A stretch of DNA of 64,000 nucleotides, from positions 1 to 64,000 of the forward strand of contig JAPEVC010000074.1 of the NCBI GenBank assembly GCA_027946555.1, read 5' to 3'. A model generated the notes under the pieces. It worked only from the letters and a program-made list of their open reading frames with translations. It did no database searches and had not been told where the DNA came from. Position numbers and translations under genes: made by a program. Origin of the DNA: Gnomoniopsis sp. IMI 355080. Taxonomy: Eukaryota > Ascomycota > Sordariomycetes > Diaporthales > Gnomoniaceae. Positions 11,345-21,176 of this stretch are shown here, piece after piece; position 1 is the stretch's first letter; the number at the start of each line of letters is the position of its first letter.

Positions 11345-12854
11345 TCAGAGCTTGAGCCGCTTGCCTGTGACTTTGAAGATGATGACAGCGACAAAGTCCT
11401 CCTTGAAACGCTCCCACCAGTTGCGGTTCAAGTAGTAGCTCAGCTCCCGATAGTTGTACATCTCGCCCCAGCAATCCCGTCCCCATTCACACCCGGCCAT
11501 ATTGACCAGGAAATCGCGGTCGTTCTGGTCATAATGCACGCGCGTGTCGTTGCCATTATCCGAGCACGCCCCCGGTGGGAAGCTGTTGATCTTGCGCTGC
11601 GGCGCAAAGGCCACGTGGGCGCGGATCCACGCCTGGTTGCGGTACAGCTGCTCGAGCGCGTCCTGCTCCTTGTGCGCCCAGTCCATGTGCTTCTGCTCGT
11701 AGGCGACCGGGTCCCACCACACGTCGAGCAGGCGGTCGGCCCATGCACTGCGCCGGACAAAGAACGAGCCGAGGTTGAAGCCCGCGCAGTCCTGCGAGAG
11801 GATGAAATTGATGGAGTTGGGGTCCCCATCGCCGACGGGGGAGCGCAACTCGGGGTCGAGGTAATGATCAGTGAGTGGGTGGGTGATGTTCAAAGGGTTG
11901 TATTCGTTGATATCGCGGTAGACGTGCCTTTCGAGATGATTGAACATATGGCTTTGGAGCGAGTAGCTAGGTTCCATGATGTAGCTGTTGAGGTCAAGCC
12001 ACCAGACCCTGATGTTGGGTTAGTGAGGAGCACAAGTCACAAAAGTTCAGAAAAAGCGCAGATTTTACGTACCACTCAGCTTCGGGATACTTCTTGAGCG
12101 CATTCCTGATGAAGTCGACCTTCTCCCAACTTTCTCTCCACTCGTGTGCATAGCGCTTCTTGGTGCTCATGTCGACCACCTCCAACTCGTAGCCCCACTC
12201 TGATGTGTATTTCTTTTTGTTGCGCAAGCTATCTCGCTCGATCGCCCACTCTCTTGCGCCCTTCCACTCCATGACGCCTCCTCCAATGTTGGCTCCGAGT
12301 ATTATCACAAATTTCTTTCCGCCGCCAAGCCACGATGTCCGTCGCCAGTATGTTATTAGAGCTATTCATGAGTTAGTAGTCTCCCACAAGATCTTGACAT
12401 AGCGGTTACTTCACATACGAGAGTGGAAGAAAATCCACACTGCGAACAGTAGCAAGAAGACAAAAAGCGCCCGTAACTTGGACTTGCGACCTATGCGCCC
12501 AGCCATGTTCCTGGCTCTACCATACAAGGGAACCGACTGTGCGGCCGCCCACCGGCCTTGTTGTATCTTCTCTTTCTCCGCATAATGGGTACTCGTGTTG
12601 AAGCGTGGGAGGTTGTTCGATATGCGCCGCATGTGCCGTTGAAAGAAACCCTGATTCTGCGTCTCGAATGCCGGGTAGCTCCTCTCGCCCATTTTCCGGG
12701 TGCGCGATGAAGACTCCCACGAGCTCGGCTGCTGTCCGTTGACAAAACCTGGAAATGTAGGCGCAGGGCTCGATCGGCCGCTCGTAGAGATGTTGAGACC
12801 GGGGCTGGACCAACCTCCCCCAGGCACGGGGGAGGGGCTCCGGGAGAGGGTCAT
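11345..12854 (-). CDS. MNN10: Mnn10-like alpha-1,6-mannosyltransferase subunit (GT34)
   Basis: A type II Golgi glycosyltransferase of the GT34 family, like yeast Mnn10 of the M-Pol II complex that extends the N-glycan alpha-1,6 backbone. Exons are (12871) 12854-12419, 12361-12073 and 12008-11345, giving 462 residues from the first ATG. Introns 12418-12362 (57 bases, GTATGT...CTAACT...TAG) and 12072-12009 (64 bases) join as FFHSPLITYWRRTS and PEAEWVWWLDLNSYIMEP. A Ser/Pro-rich cytosolic tail is followed by one membrane anchor (ALFVFLLLFAVWIFF), then KKFVIILGANIGGG and the DxN-type metal/sugar motif WWLDLNSY. The C-terminus carries DCAGFNLGSFFVRRS and NWWERFKEDF. The family assignment is firm. 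The N-terminus is uncertain because an upstream open exon (13029-13221) joins in frame but has no ATG; it is listed separately. Confidence 0.88.
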
Positions 12855-13028
12855 TGGGAAACCCGGGGTGCCTGTGTACGATGGAAGAAGCAAACAGTCA
12901 GCAACCAGTCAAACAAGCACGTAAAGCAAGCAATCAGAAGCGACGGATCGCTAAGGACGGCACGTGTTTTTGTCTCGAAAGGGTAACGCAACACGAGGGT
13001 TTGAGTCGCATTCCAAGCCAGTACATAC

Positions 13029-13221
13029 CTGGAATGGGCGAGAGCTGGCTAGGCTGAAGCCTGCTGCTGGCGTCAGTCTGGCCTGAGGAGGCGCGCCCGC
13101 CTCTTTCTAATGATATGCGCAGACCGTTGACGGGCGAAGCTGACGATCGCCGCCGGTGGTGGGTTGGAGCGGGAGCATCCTCAGCGGAGGAGGAGCGAGC
13201 GGAGGAGCGTGAGGTAGCCAC
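13029..13221 (-). other. Candidate N-terminal exon of the Mnn10-like gene with no AUG
   Basis: An open stretch on the minus strand reads ATSRSSARSSSAEDAPAP... to SQLSPIPG and ends at a consensus donor (GTATGT from 13028). The 157-base intron ends ...GCTGACTG...ACACAG at 12872. Splicing gives SPIPGTPGFPMTLSRSPSP, in frame with the gene body. The frame is stop-free upstream to at least 13272 but contains no ATG. The natural-looking start position is GTG at 13221-13219 in the context CACCGTGGCT. An out-of-frame ATG at 13178 opens a short frame. It may be a leader, a non-AUG extension, or a lost start codon. Confidence 0.5.
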
Positions 13222-15944
13222 GGTGACGATAGGCGCACGGTACAGTACTACTACTATGTAATGTAGCAGCAACTGGAGGGGGGAAGCTCGGGTGTGGGGG
13301 GGTTGTTTCTGGATTGCGCTGCTGTGGCGTATCTACTACCAATCTAGATGATAATAAGGGAGGGTCACGAAAGCGGTGGGTGTGAAGTCCAATTAGGAGG
13401 TGGGCGGCAAGGATGGGGTGTGTTCGCCAAGTGCAAGCCAAGCAAGCCCTGCGAAGAATGCGCCACTAGTAAATGGCAGCGCTTTAGTTTTGTCCTGTCT
13501 TGGAATGATCTCGGGGGGAGCTCGAATCTGTCGACAGCAAAAAGGGGGCCCACCAGCGTTAGTCTTGTGCTTCAGAGTGCAACGTCAACGGCAGGGTGAA
13601 GCGAGAGAGACTCGATGTAATTCGTGTGCCTGGGAGAGGTTGCAAGTGCGCGATCACTTTTTGACAGGACAGGGTAACAAATAGGGTTGCAGGGCGAGAT
13701 GCAGTGGAGCATGGGCTCGGGTTGGATGTGGGGGGAGGAATTGGCAAAGTACTCCGTATATCACCGGAGTTATATATCTCTTGGGGACACAGAAGGGACT
13801 TGCATCTGCAGAAGAAAACGGAGCTGAGGTGAGGGCCAGCAAAAGGAAAAAGAGAAGAAAAAGAAATGGCCAGACATTCAAGGCTCGATTGTGCAAAAAC
13901 TATCGGCAAAGACAAGTACTGTACTGTACATACATTCTCTGTTTTTGGTCTAGTATTGCTCCAACGGTGGGGCCATGCTATAAGTATCAAAAAGGACCCA
14001 CTACCTTAATTTACTGGTAAGAGCAAGTGACGCACTACTATGTACGGATACAGCAATACCACTTGGTAAGAACATATCAAACCACTACGCAGTGATACGC
14101 GACACTCCACTCCGGAAGATAGTAGTAGTAAGAAGTGAGTAGATCTCGAGAAAGAGACTATTGCATGCGACTCGTCCATCGCGAAAGCTACCTGTCTTGG
14201 AACCACGTCCCGTCCCCTCTTCCAGTGCTGATATGTATCCCGCCCGTACATCCGCATCATCTCCGGTCTCTGAAATTGCGATATGCGAGCACAGTAGTCA
14301 GTCCTTTGTCCGCTATCATCAAAATGCCCTTCTAAGGCATCATCATGCAAGCCAGTAGCACATCCCAGTTCCCTTTTTGTTATCGCCGCCACCATACAAT
14401 CGGTCTGCCGAGAGACATTGGGGTCAAAACTCGAGGAGGCTATGCCGCCCTGGCAGGCTTGGCCACGACGCGGGAAAAGGATCCTTCTCGAAGCCTTGGC
14501 AACCTTTTTCCAAACAGTAGTAGTACCTGCTTGATGGCGGACATTGGCTATGCACGTCACGTGCTCTACGTATAACGACAACAGTACCGTACCAAGGTCC
14601 ACGGGAACCTTACTACCCTACTACTATGGTATGTTTGGCCACATCGACAGGCACAGCTCACATCCTGTATGCATGAGATGCTCTTTAACAGCATGTTGTC
14701 AGTGGCCACGAGTCCGTGTCCAACACAGACCAACGTAATATCACAGTCTACTGTCACAGAATATGACAGACATTGATCGTCGTAGCCATGCCTCATCTGA
14801 TTTCATGGACGCCAGCTGCACTCGAGTGAGAAAGATGAAGCGCGAGATCAATCTCGCAGCTATGCGGGACTAAAATCACACTGCAGCATGAAGGACTGAC
14901 AGAGACCAACCGGGTTGGCACCCACGATGGCGCCCACGACATACAGGACATCAAATTCGGCCGGCTTACCCAAAGTGGCTTTGAAAGAGTGGCTTTAGGT
15001 TTCCATCAAGTGGAAAAGTTCGCCTCGTCTGCAAACGTCAAAGAATCTTCCAGCCGAGTGGGGATAGCTTCGTTTATCAGCAACCTTTCAACATCCCTGT
15101 CAACCAGCGGACGCCTCCCACAAGAGGGGGGGAGGGGGTTGCTATTTTTGCTTAGCTTTTGAGCTTAGCATCCTGATCAGCAGTCTCGTCCATGCACCCA
15201 GGGAAACATGGCTTCTGAGGCGGACTTGCCGAATCGCTTCAACCAAGCTTCAACTTTCATCGCTAACCAACCCATCGCGCACAAGGTGCGCCTGACAACG
15301 CAGTGTGGGCAGGTGGCTGAGCCTCGCGGCCTGAACTGACTGCAACCGTTGGGAACAACACATGGCGGAACGTGGTGGAACAGCGGTGAAGTCTCCACCT
15401 CGGCTAGTAAGTTCTGCCTCCCTCTTCGCGCCAGCTTATCAGACGATGCCATCAGGACGACAGGACCGACAGCCGGGGGAACACTGGCAGCAATCGAGTT
15501 GCAAGATCGAGTGGCCGAGCAAATCCTGGGGCAGCTCCGAGGTGGTGCCAATTAGATGGTGGGCGATGACATCGTGCATACGACCCGCATGTGTTTTCAC
15601 TGGTTGACAGAGTCCTATTGGGCCCTCGTTTGCCTCTGTTCCGGGGTATTCTTGGTGGGGCCCTGGCATACGGGGCCAGGGATCGAGAACAAGTCAATGC
15701 GATGCCGTGGGCACCACCCATGTTCCTGGGAGGATGGAGGAGGCTGGGTTGGACAAGAAGACGTCACTCCTCAAGAAACAAGCATTTAAGAGCGGTCGAT
15801 CTCCCGATTCACGCCAAGGTGCCAGTTCGACTGACATCTTGGCCGTCTCCGCATACTTCTATCTGTACATCACCAGCTGTCTCATTCCGAAACATCACAA
15901 TTCCAAGTAACTACTTACTCGGTCGTTTATAACCACTCTTCAAC
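13222..15944. other. 2.7-kb gene-poor stretch
   Basis: No supportable gene seen. Short open frames on both strands lack splice-joined partners and domain-like composition. An imperfect stem ACTCCG/CGGAGT lies at 13751-13770. Small direct TAGTAGTA-type runs occur near 14123 and 14516. The last few hundred bases must carry the promoter of the small cysteine-tailed gene, with TTATAACC about 20 bases before its ATG. Confidence 0.45.
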
Positions 15945-16207
15945 ATGCCTGAGGTCAACGCTCCCGCCCAGCAGCAGCCCATGGAGGCCCCTACCTCAGA
16001 GGTTGTCACACAGCAGCCCGTACGTTCACTGCCTCTCAAATCCCGCACTGCCCCAGCTGCTCCTTTGTCTTTCGGACTGTCCGACTAACCCTATTGTTTT
16101 CAATCCAGACCGCCGAGGAGCCTATGCAGTCCGAGATGGGCCTGCGTGGTGGATGTGGCGAGTCTCTCGACTGCTGTGGCATCACCGAGTCTTGCGGATG
16201 CTGCTAG
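15945..16207 (+). CDS. Small protein with a cysteine-rich C-terminal tail
   Basis: A two-exon gene with exons 15945-16019 and 16109-16207 encodes 57 residues. The 89-base intron has donor GTACGT, branch GACTAAC and acceptor CCAG. The N-terminal 35 residues are Pro/Gln/Glu-rich and polar, starting MPEVNAPAQQQPM. The tail after LRGG contains six cysteines in 17 residues (pattern C-x6-CC-x5-C-x-CC) and ends at the stop right after the last pair. There is no signal peptide or membrane segment. I know such Gly/Cys tails from many short fungal proteins, where they are suspected sites of lipidation or metal binding, but no function is established here. An inverted repeat lies 70-95 bases past the stop. 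Ordinary gene finders could miss a gene this short. Confidence 0.72.
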
Positions 16208-16278
16208 AATACAGGGACATGACCACGTCTCTGATGATTGAATGAAGAAATGTATATATATATGGGAAGGGCAACTTC

Positions 16279-16302
16279 AGCTACCTATACGTGTAGGTAG
16301 CT
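16279..16302. repeat. Perfect inverted repeat downstream of the cysteine-tail gene
   Basis: AGCTACCTA and TAGGTAGCT form 9-base arms around the 6-base loop TACGTG. It lies about 70 bases past the stop codon, so it may fold in the 3' untranslated RNA. It contains the TACCTA/TAGGTA half-sites that recur between genes in this window. Confidence 0.7.
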
Positions 16303-17513
16303 AGCTGTTATGTATGGGATGTTTGTCGATATTCCGCAGCTATGGGTGCGGAACCCTCGGGTCAGCAGGGCGTCGTTGTCTCTACTACATATTCCCACAC
16401 GCGAAATGGAGCTGCGTCAACGCGCCGTACCAACACAAAAGATTCATTGTTCAAAATTGCATCCCTTCATATGTTACGTATGTATGTCGTGCATGAATTG
16501 CGCTATACTGGGTATTGGTAGCATTGCTGCCGGGGCACAGTCAATGTACCTGATTTACGCTGTTTGAGCAACCACAGGACTCATCGCCTCCCAAGTATTG
16601 GACACAGCTTGCAGCATTCGTATTCCACTAGGCAATCGTTGACTGAATTACTCGCCGAACATATAGTGCTCTGGTCAACGTTTACAGCCGCCAACAACCA
16701 GGGATACGATATAGATGCCATAGTACATCTAGGTGTCAACGCCGACCGCCAATGGGTACCAAAGCTAGCAAGCATGTATGCTATGTCCTCATTCTCATAT
16801 CAACGGCTGACTTTGGTTGCCTTGTGTGCGCACTGACGAAGACTCTATTCAAAAATCAGCATCGGTCTTGTCCAAATACCTGATCGTAGCACTGTCACGA
16901 AGTTCGTTTCGTTCCCTGGTGTCAGATATTTCATCACGCCTACCCATATGTCCTGCACTTGGTAGTCCCATAGATGAAGAACGTACCGGAAAGTGAGCCA
17001 ATCAGCAAGGCTGCATCTTCGCCGCCTTTTCTCGGTACAACTCATAGTCAATTGGTATAACGACGAGAGGTCACGAGTGAAATTCTGCTATATGCATTCG
17101 TGTTTTGCATGCATGGCCATCAGGTGTCTCTTGTGCTTTGTCCAGCGGCCTTGACTTCTCACAATTGCTCTTCTTGTTGTCGTGCAGTGCATTGGGTCTT
17201 GTTCATGCAACGTTTAGGTTGTTCAACTTGTCACTGGTTAACCTCCACTGATATCCAATTTGACATCCATAGCGAGTGGCCAATTTCCAGCAATTTACTC
17301 GAGCACTCCATTCCTATAGACACTCTAAAGTCGCCAATCAAAGGCACGTACGTTCCATGATCCTTAAGAATCCTACCGCGAAGCTCCTGGAGCCAATGGC
17401 CCACGGCTTAGTTGATTTTGTGCCGTGGCAAGCTTCGATGGGCTGCAGCTTGGCTCTCTCTCAATGGCAACGTGCGCGCGAGGAAGGTCTGGACCTTCTC
17501 GCGAGAAGTTGAC

Positions 17514-17523
17514 TACCTAGGTA
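17514..17523. repeat. TACCTAGGTA palindrome
   Basis: Exact 10-base palindrome in the gene-poor tract, one of three exact copies found by eye (also at 427 and 23869). Confidence 0.7.
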
Positions 17524-20500
17524 CACCCAAGCGAAACCCTCACACCCCGAATTTAAGCCAGAAATCAATGGCGCACTTATACACGGCATCACAAAACACT
17601 GGATTGAGCCAAATTAGGCCTGGCTGTCTTGGCTGATAAAGGTAAAGACAGTATCTAGATACTATTCGCGCTCAAGAACGTACGTCTACACGCTTCTTCC
17701 AAAAGTCGCGCGCCAGCTGTTGGCGTTTCCGCTGGACGTATATGTTTGTATTTGTGATCCTGCTATTGGTACCAGTCTATGGAATGTGATTGGAAATCTT
17801 GATCGCGTGGCCCTCCGGAAATGTTTTCCTGGGAACCATTTCGGAATATGAGTTGCACCTGCTAATGTAGTATGTTACAAACAGCTCGAAAGAAAATGAA
17901 GCTCCAGCGCAGCTCATTACTGGACTGGAGCGGCGTGGGGACTTACCGACATCGTGGCGTGGCGGCGCCGACCTTTCCAAGGTTCTCGGCTACACATAGT
18001 TTTGCTTGTCATCACCAGGTTGGGCCATTACAGTCATCTTAAGCCTCCCGGAGAGACCAAGGGAACAGATCAGCTGCCATCGAAAGTCGTTATGGAGCTG
18101 CCCAGAACAAGGACAAGGACGCAGAAGCTGTGATTGATGCTGCCATCAGGAGACCGTCATCACTCCTCCACATTGCCGCGTAAATCATCAAAGTGAAAAC
18201 TTTGTGCAGCACCCATGTTGTCGACTTGCTCGTGACTATGTAGATCCGCACTTTCCTAGAGTATTTGTTGGCACTTTATCACAACTACACGATCTAGTCA
18301 GTGTGCCCAAAGACTTCGCACAACAGATCGCACAAATACTCCGAAGCCTTCCGAAAAGCGCACTATACAGTGGTGCTTCCTCATGGCAACCATAGGAATG
18401 AATCAGGACAGAGATGACCGCATAAGGTCCTCGGAACCTGGTAAACAATGGGTATTTGAGACTAAGGAGTCCGTATTGTCTTCCCAGGTACTCAGCATTA
18501 CCCAATCTATGATGTTACAGACACTGGAATCTCTACTGGGGCATTCAAGCTGCCACCATTGGGGTAGTGGTCGGGTTGAAGAAGAAGGACAACATGGGTA
18601 TGTACAAACTCAGCATCTTTTTGAGACCGAGTGGCCAGTGTGAGCCCTGCAATGAGCAATACTGCGCGCCACTTCGCATTTCGCTTTGAAATCGCCATCT
18701 GCAGGGCATCCACAATGTGCCACACTGCGATAACGTATTTCCCGTTTGAGAATATTTCCTGCAATGCGGCTTGCGTGAGAAAGGTGGCCATACCTCCCGA
18801 GGTCGCATTATGAGAGTCTTGCTCTTTGCTATTGGTGGCCCTGAGAAATAGGCCCATTCATCCTGCCACGGCGCCGTGCGCAGGCGAAAACGCGATCATG
18901 AGGCATACGCCACGGACTTTGATGACAAGACCTCCGTGGTGTCTGGACTGGGTATTCATGGTGGCAACCAACAGCTCGCTCGGAAACCCGGCCTGCCCCC
19001 CCCAGCAGTCGCCTTCTGACGTCCAGAGCCTCGTCACGCTGACTGGAAGACTGAGAAAGACACCTTGACGCCTGCCAAGGATCCAGATCCGAGGATGATA
19101 AGACGGCGATTGGGATGCGGTTGTGTCACTGGTGGTCACACCCGCTGCGCCGCGCGGCTATCACAAAGTGTAGCACAGGTAAAGCAAGCGAAGAGTGGTG
19201 AGAACTCAAAATGCCGCGGTAAGCAATCCTTCTGGCTGGGCAGCGAGTTTGAGCCACGCGGAGACTTGGAACCCACGGTCAGATACCCAGCTTACAGTAA
19301 TTCCAACACGCCACAGCAGAAGTCCCGTCGATCAGATGCCCATCTCAGAATGAACCAAGGGGTCCGAGCGACCCGACTAATAAGCTCATCTTGAAGCGAA
19401 CATACTGCATAGTACGTTTGTAACCTACAGACAGTTGATCGGAAGGGTCTAAAAGTGCGAGGGAATGGGGCTAACATAAACGTGCTTGTGCTTGGTGAGA
19501 AGTTGTGTACCGCGGCGAAATCGTCGTTGGCGGTATTACATAATCCCACATGAAAAAAAACCGCCCTCCTGTTTCGCTGCTGTTTCGTATATTGCAGTAC
19601 GCCACCCTCGCCTAAGAGTATGCTTATATTTTGACCACATGCACGTTTGTCTCGTGACCCTACCAGCTCTCCAAATTTCTGAAACGAAACCCTGAGGGTG
19701 TCTTGTAAGAGCCGCATCGCTTATGGTTAACTTCAAGCATGTTCTACTGCGTAACATTGCATGTAAGTGCAAAGTCAACTACGTACACACGGAGGAAGGC
19801 CGAGAAAGGGTTGGGCAGAACGAAACATGGTTATGGCTGCTCAACTTCGACCGGATGGATCCGTCTGACGTTTGTGTCTGGTGCCGCGCCACACGTCAAG
19901 CGGTACTAGCATGCTTGCTGCGACGACAGGATAGGACTTGGCAGCGGTAGACCGTCTCGCCTCATCTTTTCATTTCATCCAGATCCCAGCTCATGTGAAC
20001 ATGGGACGCGAAGTAGTCTCGCGGCTAAAATCTGACATCTGGAGTGTATCTTGACAGTGGACTTCGGATGGTTGAACGATGAGATTACATGTATTTGAGT
20101 TGTTTGTATTTTTAATTAGCCCTAGAATGACAGTAACAATACCCTATTGGACCGCGTGTTGTTCAGCAACAGTGGCGTCGTCCATGCAAGAAAAGTCCTC
20201 CTCACGAGTCCATCATCCTCACGCACGCAATGTGTGCACATGACCCTGCAGCAACGGATTCAGTTGGTCGATTTCAGTGAATCGCACCGAAGCTCACTCA
20301 GCCTCCCTGAATCGCCTCTGTTGGGCCCCCTCCCAACCCAACATTTCCAAAATTCCAGCCCCGAACTTAACGAAGCTGGGGAAGGCGTATATATGAAGAT
20401 TCACAGCGTGAATATCAGCCAGCAGCCAAGGCATGAGCGACCTAAGAGGCAATGCGGCCCATGGTGGTATCGAATTTGACTCGTTGCGGTCAGGGTATCG

Positions 20501-20606
20501 TTCGGGTATTGCTCCTTTCCTGCTTCCAAGCACCGTTACTTTCGGAATGTCGATAGAATACGTAGAGGCCAGAACACAGATATCCAACGGGGGTTGAATT
20601 TCGAAT

Positions 20607-21176
20607 CTATGCAGTCATGCTCCGTGGGTTCCTCTGCGGTAACGTCCATGGCTTGGCACAGATAATCTATGAAAATGGTCAGCTATCATGATCTAGTTGT
20701 GGAGTTTCGCCTTAGACAATATTGACGTACCTCGCCCTCAGAGTAAGCCCAGAATTCAACGACCATCGCAACCAAGTAGTACAAAGCGGCATTCGTGCCT
20801 TGGTATGTCAAGATAGCTGAGAGTGCGGCCAATGGTAGGAAGGCAAGACGAGCCTCGAGACTTCGGTGGATCGATGAGCCGGCGATAAAGGAGAGTGGCC
20901 ATTCCCATGCCATCATCCAAATTCCTATCACCAGATTGATGATCTGTAATGTCGGGAACGGCTTCACGGCGGCATCCAAAGTCTTTGTGGCGAAGTCCCA
21001 GAAAATCTTTGGCCAGAAGAAAGCCTCGATTGCAGCAGCGATTTGATCTGGAATATAGAGGTCAGTGAACATGATCATTCAAATTTACTTCCAATCCTTT
21101 CTTATGGATCCCACTTACAAGCTGCAGCACTCAGGATGATGAGCCTAGCCCAGTGATTCTTGATAAGACGACCCAT
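20607..21176 (-). CDS. Small multi-pass membrane protein (DUF7727-like)
   Basis: Exons 21176-21119, 21047-20731 and 20666-20607 give 144 residues. Introns are 71 bases (GTAAGT...CCAG) and 64 bases (GTACGT...GCTGAC...ATAG); the joins read LSAAAYQIAAAIEAFFWP and AYSEGEIICAKPW. About four hydrophobic segments are visible: IILSAAAYQIAAAIEAFF, the LQIINLVIGIWMMAWEW region, LAFLPLAALSAILTY and AALYYLVAMVVEFW. I recognise it from memory as the fungal family now called DUF7727; its function is unknown. The last exon is short and less certain than the rest. The gene stands isolated, with more than 4 kb of gene-poor sequence on each side. Confidence 0.85.

Larger units (their letters stand above)
16208..20606. 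other. 4.4-kb gene-poor stretch
   Basis: No gene that I can support. Open frames up to 141 codons (19292-19717, minus strand) have compositions expected by chance and no splice-linked neighbours. It contains a 9-base inverted repeat at 16279-16302 and a TACCTAGGTA palindrome at 17514-17523. No transposon open frame, long terminal repeat or tRNA was recognised. Confidence 0.45.

Noticed and set aside
11270..12097. 275-codon plus-strand open frame
   Set aside because: Antisense to the Mnn10-like exons and introns, Val/Arg-biased as expected for a shadow frame.
19292..19717. 141-codon minus-strand frame
   Set aside because: Chance-like composition, no partner and no motif; insufficient to call a gene.
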